Positions 6,968-16,172 of a stretch of 64,000 nucleotides of DNA are shown here, one piece after another; within the stretch, counting starts at the first letter, position 1; each line of letters begins with the position of its first letter. Source of the stretch: Sphingomonas sp. AR_OL41. Its GTDB lineage: Bacteria; Pseudomonadota; Alphaproteobacteria; Sphingomonadales; Sphingomonadaceae. Location of the stretch: NCBI RefSeq assembly GCF_029911635.1, contig NZ_JARYTI010000011.1:62001-126000 (forward strand), given 5' to 3'. A program made the translations under genes and the position numbers. Under the pieces are notes generated by a model. The model was given only the letters and a program-made list of their open reading frames with translations, made no database searches and was not told where the DNA came from.

Positions 6968-7980
6968 TGGCATCTTCTGGGAGCGGCGGCCGGTCCGCGG
7001 ATGACGTGCGCCGTGAGGCGTCCGAATGGATCGCGCGGATGCGCGGGCCGGAGGCGGAAATGTCCCGCCTCGACTTCGAGCGCTGGCGCGCGCGCGACCC
7101 CCGGAACCGAGCTGCCTATGCCGGGATGGAGCAGATATCGCGTCTTTCAGGGCGCCTTGGCGACACCCCGCTCGGACGCGCGCATCTGGCGAAGGTCAAC
7201 CGCCGGCCCTTCTTTGCGCTGCCGGGTCCTCGCATTGCCTTTGCAAGCCTGGGTGTCGCGCTGCTGGTCGGTGGCGGCACCCTCCTTCTCTGGCGGGGCG
7301 ACGGGCCGCGCCCGGTGGCGGTTGCGCAGGCCAGCGCGCCGTTCGAGACCCGTGTCGGGCAAATCCACATCGTTCGGCTTGCCGACGGCACGACCGTCAC
7401 GCTCGACACCGACAGCGCGATCGAGCCCGAGTTCACCGGCCAGGCGCGGGTCGTCCGCCTGTCGCGGGGGCGGGCCAGGTTCGACGTCGCGCATGAGGCG
7501 GGGCGGCCGTTCATGGTCGAGGCGGGCGGGCGGACCATCATCGATCGCGGCACCTTGTTCGACGTGGTGCTCGGCCGGGAAGGAGTGAAGGTGGTCCTGC
7601 TGCGCGGGGCGGTCGAGATCCGCGACCGCAAGGCGCGGGTGGCCGGCGCCGCGCCGATCGCGCGGCTCGTGCCCGGCCAGGTCTTCGCGGATGCGCCCGC
7701 CGCCGGCGTGGCGCAGGTGTCTGCGGCGCCCGGCGGCAGCGATCAGTGGGTCAAAGGCATGCTCAGTTTCGACGGCGCGCCGCTCGAGGACGTGGTGGCT
7801 GCGGCAAATCGCTACTCGACGCACAAGATCCGGCTTGGCGAGCCGGCGCTCGCCGGACTGCGCGTGACTGGGACCTTCCGCGCAACGCCGACCGATGGGC
7901 TCGCGGCAATTCTCGCCGCGACCTTCAATCTTCGCGTCGAGCGCGATGCTCATGGTGATTTCATTCTTCACGCCCGCTGA
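6967..7980 (+). CDS. FecR-family anti-sigma/sigma regulator
   Basis: An inner-membrane regulator that passes a signal from the TonB receptor to FecI. The N-terminal cytoplasmic DUF4880-like segment contains EASEWIARMRG and FERWRARDPRNRAAY. One membrane helix is at ~90-112 (IAFASLGVALLVGGGTLLLW). The periplasmic FecR domain has TRVGQIHIVRLADGTTVTLD, a following SRGRARFDVAHEAGRPFMVE, and a C-terminal STN-like segment (FDGAPLEDVVAAANRYS). ATG 6967 overlaps the sigma gene stop by one base. Its position fits control of the lasso-peptide receptor. Confidence 0.87.
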   Translation: MASSGSGGRSADDVRREASEWIARMRGPEAEMSRLDFERWRARDPRNRAAYAGMEQISRLSGRLGDTPLGRAHLAKVNRRPFFALPGPRIAFASLGVALLVGGGTLLLWRGDGPRPVAVAQASAPFETRVGQIHIVRLADGTTVTLDTDSAIEPEFTGQARVVRLSRGRARFDVAHEAGRPFMVEAGGRTIIDRGTLFDVVLGREGVKVVLLRGAVEIRDRKARVAGAAPIARLVPGQVFADAPAAGVAQVSAAPGGSDQWVKGMLSFDGAPLEDVVAAANRYSTHKIRLGEPALAGLRVTGTFRATPTDGLAAILAATFNLRVERDAHGDFILHAR

Positions 7981-7989
7981 CGCGGGCAA

Positions 7990-8511
7990 TCACTCCGCGT
8001 TTAGATCGACCTTGACTGGCGCTGCTTTCCTGCTCGGCACGCGTGTCTTGCGCGGCGCCTGGGCGATCGGCGTTGGCGCATCGCCGGACGGTGTCACCAC
8101 GCCGAGTTTCGGCCGTCCTGCCTTCTTGCGTCCGAGGCCGATCTTCACCGCCATCGCCTTGCGCATCTCCGAATAGGCGGGCGCGGTCATCGGATAGTCG
8201 GCCGGGAGATTGTAGCGTGTGCGATACTCGGCAGGCGTCAGGCCCTGCGTCGTCAGATGTCGCTTGAGGACGGCATAGGATTTGCCGTCGATCATCGAAA
8301 TGATCTTGGTCGGGTCTGCAAGACTTTTGCGAAGGGTGACGGCCGGGATAAACTCGGGCGCTATCGGTGCGGGCGCTTGGCCCAGGCCAGCCAGAGCACC
8401 GTGGACCGACGCGATCATGCCGCCGATATCGCCGATCGCTACCCGGTTGTTGGTCAGGAAACTGGCTGCGATGTCGGCTGTCAGCGCGATCAGGGTATCG
8501 GGTTCTTCCAC
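7990..8511 (-). CDS. MucR/Ros-family transcriptional regulator
   Basis: A 173-residue MucR-type regulator. Residues ~1-45 hold the N-terminal oligomerisation region (LIALTADIAASFLTNNRV). Residues ~60-130 hold the characteristic FIPAVTLRKSL, YAVLKRHLTTQGLTPAEYR, and YNLPADYPMTAPAYSEMR. GTG 8511 is taken as start because GGAGA lies seven bases upstream; the open frame extends further but into the receptor promoter region. The gene is inserted between fecR and the TonB receptor in opposite orientation, so its own promoter faces the receptor's. The classical Cys2His2 zinc finger of Ros is not obvious: the expected cysteines are missing. Confidence 0.82.
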   Translation of the reverse strand: MEEPDTLIALTADIAASFLTNNRVAIGDIGGMIASVHGALAGLGQAPAPIAPEFIPAVTLRKSLADPTKIISMIDGKSYAVLKRHLTTQGLTPAEYRTRYNLPADYPMTAPAYSEMRKAMAVKIGLGRKKAGRPKLGVVTPSGDAPTPIAQAPRKTRVPSRKAAPVKVDLNAE

Positions 8512-8694
8512 GTGATAGTCTCCATCTAGCTGCCCCGATGGACGCGCCCTGACAGACGCGACGGTTTTATTCAACGCGGGTTGTCCGGACGGCAAGCCCG
8601 CTTCTCCCGATTTATTTCGGGCGGGTTCCCGCGCCCGCGTCGTCTTGCCCTTTCGACAGCCGCCAGAACGGCGTCGAGCAAAGGGGAAGAACGA

Positions 8695-11619
8695 ATGCGT
8701 TTGGGGAAATTCGCGGGCTTTGCCGCCTGCACGACCGTCATGATCCTGGCATCGCCCATGGCGGAGGGGCAGACCAACGACACCCGCGACTATGACATGC
8801 CGGCCCAGGATCTGGGCACTGCATTGCGGCAGGTTTCGGCCCAATCCGGTCGGCCTGTGATTGTGGCGACCGAACTCGTTGCCGGGCTAGAGGCGCCGGC
8901 ACTCAAGGGGCGGTTCTCCTCTGATGACGCCGTTGGACAGCTGTTGCGGGGTAGCGGTCTTCGCGCCGCCGCGGTCGGGGCGACTTTGGTTATCCAGCGC
9001 GTTCCGGTGCCTGCTGGTGATGAGGGCGGCCCCGGTGACATTCTCGTCACGGGAAGCCGAATCCGCGGGCATGGGCCGGTTGGGTCAGAACTGGTTGTTA
9101 TCGACCGCAAGGCGATCGAGCAAAGCGGCTTCACGACCACCCAGCAGATCGCCCAGTCGATCCCGCAGAACTTCCTCGGCGGTGCCAATGAGAATACCGG
9201 GACCGCGACCACCGGCATCGGCGGTGGCAATGCCGCGCGGGGCGCTGGCGTCAATCTGCGCGGCCTGGGTCAGAGCTCGACCTTGCTGCTGCTGAACGGC
9301 GATCGACCGCCATTGGGCGGGGCAACCGGGACATTCGCTGATCTCTCGATGATCCCCTCCTCGGCGATCGAACGCGTCGAGATCGTGCCGGACGGCGCGT
9401 CGGCGATCTACGGGTCGGACGCGGTTGCCGGCGTGGTCAACATCATTCCGCGGCTCACCTTCACCGGCGCGGAAACCAGCTTCCGGATCGGTACCGCCGA
9501 CGGCGACGCGCAGGAATATCAGGCCAGCCAGCTGCTCGGCACGCATTGGTCGGGCGGTCACGCGATGATCGCCTATGAATTCTACAAGCGCGACGCCCTG
9601 CATGCAGGGGATCGCGCCTATGCGAATGACGACCTGCGCGCGTTTGGTGGTCCGGACCGGCGTGTCGCTTATGCCAGTCCGGGGACGATCTATGCCGGCG
9701 GCAAGACGTTCGCGGTTCCCGCTGGCCAGAACGGCGTTGGCCTGACGGCGGCGCAGCTTACCGCGGGCACGGTCAATACCGGCAACAGTCAGTTCATGAC
9801 CGACCTGCTGCCCGACCAGAAGCGCCATTCGCTGTTCGCAGCGGTCAGTCAGGATCTGGCGCCGCATCTGCGGCTCTACGCTCATGGTCTGCTGTCGATC
9901 CGCAATTTCGACCAGGCGATCCGCTCGAGCGCCGATGCGCGCCGGACCGTGCCGGTCACCAATCCCTTCTATGTCGATCCGATCGGCACGCATCAGCCGG
10001 TCGGCGTCCAATATAGTTTCGTGCGCGATCTCGGCGCCGAACGCTATCGGGGCAAGGTAACGGCCTATGGCGGCACGGCCGGGCTCGAGGCGGATGTCGG
10101 GCGCTGGACGATCGACGCGCATGGCACCTGGGGGCGCCAGGCCGAGCATTATGAGGACATCAACCGCGTCAACACGGCGCGGCTCGCTGCCGCGCTCGCC
10201 GACACCAATCCCGCGACCGCCTATAACCTGTTCGGCGATGGCCCCTCGACCAATCCGGCGACGATCGCCAGGGTCCGGGGTTCATTGTCGCAGGACTATG
10301 ACGGCATCGTCTGGTCGTTGACCACCCGCGCCGATGGTCCGCTGTTTGCCTTGCCGGCGGGCGATGTGCGGCTGGCTGTCGGCGGCGACTATCGCCAGGA
10401 CCGCTATCGGCCCGGGACGGGCGTCGCCGATATTTCGACGCTGACGCCGGTCCCGCTCACCGTGACCCCGTTGCAGGGACCGCGCACCATCAAGGCGGCC
10501 TATGGCGAGGTGCTCGTGCCCGTCTTCGGTGGCGGCGCGACCATTCCCCTGTTTCACAGGCTTGAGCTTTCGGCCGCGTTGCGCGCCGAACATTATAGCG
10601 ACTTCGGCAGCACGACGAACCCGAAGGTTGGCATCAATTGGGAGCCATTCGCGGGGCTGACGATCCGCGGGAGCTACGGCAAATCGTTCCGCGCGCCGCT
10701 GTCGCAGGAGTTGCGCCAGGATCCCGGTTCGATGGCGATCTTCGCTTATACCGTGCCGGATCCGCAATCGGCGACCGGCTCGTCCAATATCATCGTCATT
10801 CGCGGTAATGATCCCAATTTGCGGCCGGAGCGGGCGACGACCTGGTCGCTCGGCGCCGAGCTGAAGCCGGCAGCACTTCCCGGCCTCCATGCCGGCATCA
10901 CCTGGTTCAATGTCAATTATCGCGACCGCATCGCATCGATCGCGTCGCAGCTGACCAGCTATCTGGTCAATCGCAGCGCCTATGCCCCGGTCACGGAGTC
11001 GAACCCGTCGCCGGCGCGTGTCGCCGCATTGTTTGCCTCGCCCATCTATCTCGACCTGCTTGGCATTCCGTCGACCGCGCCGATCGTCGCGGTGGTCGAT
11101 GCGCGCACCCAGAATCTGTCAGTGCTCAAACAATCAGGGATCGATTTCGATCTCGGCTACGGCTTCGATGCGGCGGGCGGCCGGGCCGATCTCGGTGTGG
11201 TCGGCACGCACATCTTCCATATCCGTCAGGGCCTGACCGCGACCGCGCCGCTGGTCGATGTGCTCGACACCGCCGGCAACCCGGTCGATCTCCGCCTGCG
11301 CGGTCATGCGACGTGGAGCTCGGCACGCTGGGACCTGGCCGCGTTCATCAATTACGTCGGAGCCTATACGAACAAGACGGCCACCCCGGCGAAGCGTGTC
11401 TCGCCCTGGACGACGGTCGACCTCAATATTGGGTACCGGTTCGGCCAGGCCAGCGGGGCGCTCAAGGGGCTGCGTCTGGCGCTCAATGCGAGCAATCTGT
11501 TCGACCGGGATCCGCCCTTCATTGCCTATAATGTCGGCCAATATACCAACGGCTACGACCCGGAAAATGCCAGCCCGATTGGCCGCATGATCTCGTTGCA
11601 GCTGATCAAGGCGTGGTAA
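8695..11619 (+). CDS. TonB-dependent receptor with N-terminal STN signalling domain
   Basis: A 974-residue outer-membrane TonB-dependent transducer. A signal peptide (residues ~1-24, ending SPMAEG) is followed by an STN/secretin-like signalling domain (YDMPAQDLGTALRQVSAQSG to GATLVIQ). The plug domain has GDILVTGSRIRG, GVNLRGLGQSSTLLLLNGDR, IERVEIVPDGASAIYGSDAV and AGVVNII. A 22-strand barrel follows, ending in the aromatic LIKAW. The STN domain marks a receptor that signals to FecR/FecI, both encoded just upstream. Next to a lasso isopeptidase the likely ligand is the lasso peptide itself, imported for degradation. ATG 8695 follows AAGGGGAAG. Confidence 0.9.
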   Translation: MRLGKFAGFAACTTVMILASPMAEGQTNDTRDYDMPAQDLGTALRQVSAQSGRPVIVATELVAGLEAPALKGRFSSDDAVGQLLRGSGLRAAAVGATLVIQRVPVPAGDEGGPGDILVTGSRIRGHGPVGSELVVIDRKAIEQSGFTTTQQIAQSIPQNFLGGANENTGTATTGIGGGNAARGAGVNLRGLGQSSTLLLLNGDRPPLGGATGTFADLSMIPSSAIERVEIVPDGASAIYGSDAVAGVVNIIPRLTFTGAETSFRIGTADGDAQEYQASQLLGTHWSGGHAMIAYEFYKRDALHAGDRAYANDDLRAFGGPDRRVAYASPGTIYAGGKTFAVPAGQNGVGLTAAQLTAGTVNTGNSQFMTDLLPDQKRHSLFAAVSQDLAPHLRLYAHGLLSIRNFDQAIRSSADARRTVPVTNPFYVDPIGTHQPVGVQYSFVRDLGAERYRGKVTAYGGTAGLEADVGRWTIDAHGTWGRQAEHYEDINRVNTARLAAALADTNPATAYNLFGDGPSTNPATIARVRGSLSQDYDGIVWSLTTRADGPLFALPAGDVRLAVGGDYRQDRYRPGTGVADISTLTPVPLTVTPLQGPRTIKAAYGEVLVPVFGGGATIPLFHRLELSAALRAEHYSDFGSTTNPKVGINWEPFAGLTIRGSYGKSFRAPLSQELRQDPGSMAIFAYTVPDPQSATGSSNIIVIRGNDPNLRPERATTWSLGAELKPAALPGLHAGITWFNVNYRDRIASIASQLTSYLVNRSAYAPVTESNPSPARVAALFASPIYLDLLGIPSTAPIVAVVDARTQNLSVLKQSGIDFDLGYGFDAAGGRADLGVVGTHIFHIRQGLTATAPLVDVLDTAGNPVDLRLRGHATWSSARWDLAAFINYVGAYTNKTATPAKRVSPWTTVDLNIGYRFGQASGALKGLRLALNASNLFDRDPPFIAYNVGQYTNGYDPENASPIGRMISLQLIKAW

Positions 11620-13700
11620 GAGCTATGCTTGTTGCTGGAATCGCGGCTGCGCTCGCCGCCGCGATTCCAGCTGCGCAGGCGGCACCGCGATCCTGTGCCG
11701 CCGAGCTTCTCGCCAGCCCAGTGCCGCCGTCCGCGCCGCGGCTGATCACGGCGCGCGACCTTGTCGGGCTGCGCGATTTCGGCGGCATGGATAATAGTGT
11801 CGGGGCGCAGGCCTTCAGCCTGTCCCCTGACGGCCGATCCGCCGCCTTGATCCTGCGCCGCGGTGATCCGGACGCCGATCTTTATTGTTTCGGGATAATG
11901 GTCGTCGCGCTCAACGGTCGCAAGCCGCCCCGGCTGCTCGATGTCGGCGGCGAGTATATCCAGTCCACCAGCGACATTCGCGGCATCCCGGCGATACCAA
12001 GTGGGGCGACCAGGTCGCCACCGCCGGCCTGGTCGCCCGATGGACGCGTTCTGGCCTATCTGCGCCGCGATCGCGGCGTCACCCGGGTGTGGCGCGTCGG
12101 TCTTGATGGCCGCCCGGCGCGGCAGATCGGCGCGCTCGGCACCGACGCGCTCGCCGTTCGCTGGTCGGCCGATGGACAGGAACTGCTGGTGACGGTCCGC
12201 CCGTCGCTCGACGCCGGCCGCGCCGCGATCGATCGGGAAGGAAAGTCCGGTTATCATTTTGACGAGCGCTTCTGGGCGCTGTCGGAAGAGCGTCCGCGGC
12301 CGCGCTTGCCGCTGCCCCTGTCCCAAGTGACAATCGACGCGCTCACGGGTCGGGCAGGCCGGGTCGGCGCTCCTCCAGTTCCCGGTCCGGGCATCATCGC
12401 CAGCGCCGTTTCGCCTTCCGGCACGCGCGCGTCCATCGCGCTGGCCGACGCCAGCCTGCCGTTTGGCCCGGCGCCGCTTCGCGTCGAACGAGGCGGCAAG
12501 CAGCTGATCTGCCCGGCCGGTATCTGCGGCGATCATGTCGGCGCCCTGTGGTGGCTTGACGACACTTTGCTGTTCCTCCGCGCCGGCGCGGCAGACAATG
12601 GAGGCCGGTTGAGCCTGTATCGCTGGCGAATCGGGGTCGATGCCGAGCCGCGCGAGGTCCTCGGGACGGACGACGCGTTGTTCGACTGCCAGCGTGCCGG
12701 CGTCCGGCTGATCTGTGCACATGAAGGGGCGACCCAGCCGCGCGAGATCGTCGCGCTGGATCCGGCAAGCGGCAGGCTGACAAGGCTGTTCGATCCCAAT
12801 CCGGCGTTTGGCACATTGCGCCTCGGCAAGGTCGAGAGGTTCACCTGGCGCACCCCCGACGGGGTCGCGACCTATGGCGATCTCGTGCTTCCACCCGATC
12901 ACCAGCCGGGGCAGCGACACCCGTTGATCGTGACTCAATATATCAGCCGCGGCTTTCTGCGCGGCGGCACCGGCGACGAATATCCGATTCATCTCCTTGC
13001 CGCGCGCGGATATGCGGTGCTCAGCTTCCAGCGCCCGGCCCTGCTGCCAGGGGCGGCGCAGGCTCATGATCTCAACGCCCTGCAGCGGATCAATATCGCC
13101 GGCTGGGCGGAGCGGCGTGTGATTGTCGCCGCGCTTGAAGCCGGCGTGGACAGCGTGATCGCGCGCGGGATGGTCGATCCGGCCAGGGTCGGTCTGACAG
13201 GGATGAGCGACGGCGCCACCACGACCCAGTTCGCGCTCAATCATTCGGAACGGTTCAGAGCCGCCGCGATCAGTTCGTGCTGCGATGAGCCAAGCGGCCT
13301 GTTCGTGGTCGGCCCCGCTTATGGCGAGGCGACCCTCGCCTGGGGCTATCCGCCGCCAGGTCCGGGCCATGCTGCTTTCTGGGCGCCGATGTCGATGACC
13401 GCGCACGCGGCAAGCTGGCGCACGCCGTTGCTCATCCAGGTGCCCGATATGGAGTACCGGTTCGGGCTCGAGGCCTATGCCGCCTTTCGCCGCGCAGGCG
13501 CGCCGGTGGATGTCTACGTCTTTCCCGACGAGCACCACCTGAAATGGCACCCCGCGCATCGACTGGCGGTCTATGAGCGAAGCCTTGCCTGGTTCGATTT
13601 CTGGCTGCGCGATCGGCGCAGCGAAGATCCCGCCCGCCAGGTGGACCTCGCGCGCTGGACAGCGATGAAGGCGCGCCTCGACCGTCCGCCCGCCGGCTAG
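11613..13700 (+). CDS. Lasso peptide isopeptidase (AtxE2-like, S9 family)
   Basis: A 695-residue periplasmic S9/prolyl-oligopeptidase-type hydrolase matching lasso-peptide isopeptidases such as AtxE2, which open the macrolactam ring. A signal peptide (~1-23, ending PAAQA) is followed by a beta-propeller, then an alpha/beta-hydrolase domain. The nucleophile is Ser532 in GMSDGATTT. The acid is around Asp612 (VPDMEYRFGLEAY) and the His lies in FPDEHHLKWHPAHR (His641/642). Positions agree with the AtxE2 triad within about five residues. GTG 11613 overlaps the receptor stop, giving a receptor-isopeptidase operon. ATG 11625 is an alternative but would lose the basic n-region. It converges with the cyclase gene with a 4-bp overlap. 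Confidence 0.9.
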   Translation: MVRAMLVAGIAAALAAAIPAAQAAPRSCAAELLASPVPPSAPRLITARDLVGLRDFGGMDNSVGAQAFSLSPDGRSAALILRRGDPDADLYCFGIMVVALNGRKPPRLLDVGGEYIQSTSDIRGIPAIPSGATRSPPPAWSPDGRVLAYLRRDRGVTRVWRVGLDGRPARQIGALGTDALAVRWSADGQELLVTVRPSLDAGRAAIDREGKSGYHFDERFWALSEERPRPRLPLPLSQVTIDALTGRAGRVGAPPVPGPGIIASAVSPSGTRASIALADASLPFGPAPLRVERGGKQLICPAGICGDHVGALWWLDDTLLFLRAGAADNGGRLSLYRWRIGVDAEPREVLGTDDALFDCQRAGVRLICAHEGATQPREIVALDPASGRLTRLFDPNPAFGTLRLGKVERFTWRTPDGVATYGDLVLPPDHQPGQRHPLIVTQYISRGFLRGGTGDEYPIHLLAARGYAVLSFQRPALLPGAAQAHDLNALQRINIAGWAERRVIVAALEAGVDSVIARGMVDPARVGLTGMSDGATTTQFALNHSERFRAAAISSCCDEPSGLFVVGPAYGEATLAWGYPPPGPGHAAFWAPMSMTAHAASWRTPLLIQVPDMEYRFGLEAYAAFRRAGAPVDVYVFPDEHHLKWHPAHRLAVYERSLAWFDFWLRDRRSEDPARQVDLARWTAMKARLDRPPAG

Positions 13701-15454
13701 CGCGCGGTCTGGCGATGGCGCCATGCACTGATCCATGCCTCCAAATCGATGAGCGCGAGCAGTTCGACAATCACCTCGCCATTGGCAAAGGGTCGTTCGA
13801 GCGCGCGTTCCACGGCAGTCGCGTCGATCAGGCCATGCCGGCCGAGCGCGCCGCCCAGCAGCATGTCGCGCAGCAGCGGACGGTTGGCGTCGATCAGGGC
13901 CGCGCCGAACCCATCGAACGCGCCCTTGCCTCGCCGTGCGATGACCGTGGGAGGCAGCACATCGGCGAATGCGTTGCGTGCGACCGCGCGGTTGCGGCCG
14001 GCCTCACACCATAACCAGGTCGGGATACGCAGGCACAATTCGACCAGCGGTTGAGACAGGAGTGGCGAGATGATCGGCGCATCGGCAAGTCGGTCATAGC
14101 CCTCGAGGTGGTTCTGAATGCTGATCAGTGACCAGACGTGGCGTCGCTTTCCGGGCAGCGTTCCAGCCGGCGCTTCAAGCCAGGGGTTGTCCGGCCATGG
14201 CAGTCCCTCGGCCGCCGCGACCGCCATGAACCGATTCCGGCTAGGTGTGGGCATGCGCTGTTCACGGCGCGCGGCGCGGCGCGCCGCAGTTGTTGCGACT
14301 TGCCACACTGTTGCCTGCGCAAGCTGGGCGACATCGTCGATCGTGCGCCACAGGCCGCGGCTGATCCCGTCCCGGCGGTAGCGATCGACGACGGGCAGCA
14401 CCGATTGCAGGTAGCAAAACACGTTGTCGCCGCCGCCGCCGCTGAAGAACACGTCCGCACCGATTTCTGCACCGAGATCGCGACTCGTGCGGTCCATTGC
14501 CTGGGCGAAAGTGCGCGCGCACGCGCGCGGCAGATCCCTTGCCTGCGACGTAGTGAGGTCGACAGCGACGATGTCGAGGGGCTCCTCCCGCATCGTCAGG
14601 CCAAGCTGCCCGGCGATGGCGCGTGCATATGGCCGCTCGTCAGGGTCGCCGGCGGCCGGCCAGAAGTTGAGGCAGGCCGGGCCCCTGCCATCGAGCGCGA
14701 GACCCGCGGCAACGATGGCTGAATCCAGGCCGCCCGAAATTTCGACCACCGCGCGCTTGTAGCAGCTGCCCCAGGCCGTCAGGCATTGCCGGACAGTGTC
14801 CCTGACCGCGGTCGTGGCGGCGGCTGCGTCACTGACCTCGTCGGTCTCGCGCGCGAAATCCCAAGGCGACCAGACGCAGCGCGTTTCCAGCCGCCCGGCA
14901 CCGACGCGCGCGGCGACACCCGGCAGCAACTCGCTCATGCCGCGCAGGGCCGTCCGCGCGGGTTTGAGATCGCGAAAGGCGAGCGCCTGGGCGATGATCG
15001 TCCAGTCGAACGCGATCGGCAGCAGGCCTGCATCGAACAGGAGATGCGGTCGCGACGTCACGATATGCGTTCCGTCGATCTCGGCGCAGTAGCAGGGTAT
15101 CTCGCCCGACGGATCGCGCAGCACCTCCAGTCCGTCGGGCTGGTGGCGAACGGCAAGATATCCGCCCCAGTATCGCGCCACGAAATCTTCAGCGGGCTCC
15201 GTCAATGGTGCGCTCTCCGCCTGATCGACGATCCTCGCAGCGGTGCATCGCCCAAACAAATGCCCCCAGATCAACCCGCCATCGACCAGATCGATACAGG
15301 GCGCATCGCCGGCACCGAGCGCCAGCAGTTCAACGTCATCGCGCAATACGGTCAGATGCTGCGTTCGGCGCAGGGAATGGGCGAAAGCGACGAGGCGCGG
15401 AGAGCGCGTGCCGGCCTTTGGCGTCAGCATGAAGATGTACGGCGCTATGTTCAT
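13697..15454 (-). CDS. Lasso peptide cyclase (C protein, asparagine-synthetase-like)
   Basis: A 585-residue lasso cyclase that adenylates the side-chain carboxylate of the core Asp/Glu and joins it to the core N-terminus. The N-terminal half resembles the glutaminase fold of asparagine synthetase B but lacks the catalytic N-terminal Cys (starts MNIAPYIF). The C-terminal half has the PP-loop VVEISGGLDSAIVAAGLALD and the second motif FFSGGGGDNVFCYLQS. The end includes GRNRAVARNAFADVLP and RRGKGAFDGFG, typical of AsnB-like cyclases. ATG 15454 overlaps the stop of gene B as ATGA, which fixes the start. Confidence 0.92.
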   Translation of the reverse strand: MNIAPYIFMLTPKAGTRSPRLVAFAHSLRRTQHLTVLRDDVELLALGAGDAPCIDLVDGGLIWGHLFGRCTAARIVDQAESAPLTEPAEDFVARYWGGYLAVRHQPDGLEVLRDPSGEIPCYCAEIDGTHIVTSRPHLLFDAGLLPIAFDWTIIAQALAFRDLKPARTALRGMSELLPGVAARVGAGRLETRCVWSPWDFARETDEVSDAAAATTAVRDTVRQCLTAWGSCYKRAVVEISGGLDSAIVAAGLALDGRGPACLNFWPAAGDPDERPYARAIAGQLGLTMREEPLDIVAVDLTTSQARDLPRACARTFAQAMDRTSRDLGAEIGADVFFSGGGGDNVFCYLQSVLPVVDRYRRDGISRGLWRTIDDVAQLAQATVWQVATTAARRAARREQRMPTPSRNRFMAVAAAEGLPWPDNPWLEAPAGTLPGKRRHVWSLISIQNHLEGYDRLADAPIISPLLSQPLVELCLRIPTWLWCEAGRNRAVARNAFADVLPPTVIARRGKGAFDGFGAALIDANRPLLRDMLLGGALGRHGLIDATAVERALERPFANGEVIVELLALIDLEAWISAWRHRQTAR

Positions 15455-16107
15455 ACCGTGAGGATCGGGGTGTAGCGGGTGACATGGTCGTAGCTGTCGC
15501 TGAGCACCGCGTGCGGCGACTGGAGCCAGCAATGCGCCGTGAACGGGTGGGCGGTGACACCCAAGACGATGCTGCAGTCACGGGCGTCGTCGCCGAGCCA
15601 TCGGTCGAGCGACAGCGTGTCGAGCAGACAGTTGCGGGCCAGCGGGGTGTAAGGCCGCGATCGGGCGAAGACGGCGCAGCGCTCGCTCAGATGGCGTGCA
15701 TCGATCGGACGACGTGGTGACGCGGCGTGCGCGTGATCGAGAAGGACGGATTGGAGGGGCCGCAGGCGCAACCGCAGCCAGGTCAGTGTGACCGCCATGG
15801 CGACCGAAGTGTGGCGGGGCTGAACCTCGGCGCTTCGCCAGATCGGCGAGATCAGTTCAGTCGGAATCCTGACTGTTTCGACAGCGGCGTTGGTACAGGA
15901 TGGATCGCCCCGCCGGATGATCCTGTTGTCGCACAGCAGCTTCTCGACGGCGGGCGGCGCTGGCGAATTGCGATCCTCGAACCACACCCGCATGAGCGAG
16001 GCGATCCTGGTCGGCACGCGAAAATAGCGGTCCTGCCTGACGTCGAGCAGGATCAGATCGTCCGACGCGATGCACGCCGTCGCATGGGGCAAGATGCGAT
16101 GGATCAT
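15451..16107 (-). CDS. Lasso peptide leader-processing protein (fused B1-B2)
   Basis: A 218-residue lasso B protein that binds the precursor leader and cleaves it. The first ~75 residues form the RRE/B1-like domain (ASDDLILLDVRQDRYFRVP is the usual opening strand). The C-terminal ~130 residues are the transglutaminase-like cysteine protease (B2): YTPLARNCLLDTLSLDRWLG holds the catalytic Cys, HPFTAHCWLQSPHAVLSD holds the His and Asp. Fusion of B1 and B2 is normal in proteobacterial lasso clusters. ATG 16107 begins MIHRILPHAT. It is separated from the precursor by 65 bp carrying a strong hairpin and is translationally coupled to C. Confidence 0.9.
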   Translation of the reverse strand: MIHRILPHATACIASDDLILLDVRQDRYFRVPTRIASLMRVWFEDRNSPAPPAVEKLLCDNRIIRRGDPSCTNAAVETVRIPTELISPIWRSAEVQPRHTSVAMAVTLTWLRLRLRPLQSVLLDHAHAASPRRPIDARHLSERCAVFARSRPYTPLARNCLLDTLSLDRWLGDDARDCSIVLGVTAHPFTAHCWLQSPHAVLSDSYDHVTRYTPILTV

Positions 16108-16133
16108 CCTGGCAGCTGTCCTCGGCCAAGCGA

Positions 16134-16166
16134 CGCACCGGCACGGCTGTACGCCGTGCCGGTGCG
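16134..16166 (-). terminator. Strong hairpin between lasso precursor and B gene
   Basis: A perfect 13-bp inverted repeat (GCACCGGCACGGC, loop TGTAC, GCCGTGCCGGTGC) at 16135-16165 extends by one more C-G pair at 16134/16166. It lies seven bases downstream of the precursor stop and 27 bases before the B start. There is no T-run, so it is more likely a partial terminator or an mRNA-stabilising attenuator that keeps precursor transcript above B-C transcript, as reported for other proteobacterial lasso operons. Confidence 0.75.
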
Positions 16167-16172
16167 TTCGGG

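Noticed and set aside
11553-13736. 727-codon minus-strand open frame opposite the isopeptidase
   Set aside because: The plus-strand protein has a signal peptide and full catalytic motifs; the antisense frame has none and is a high-GC shadow.
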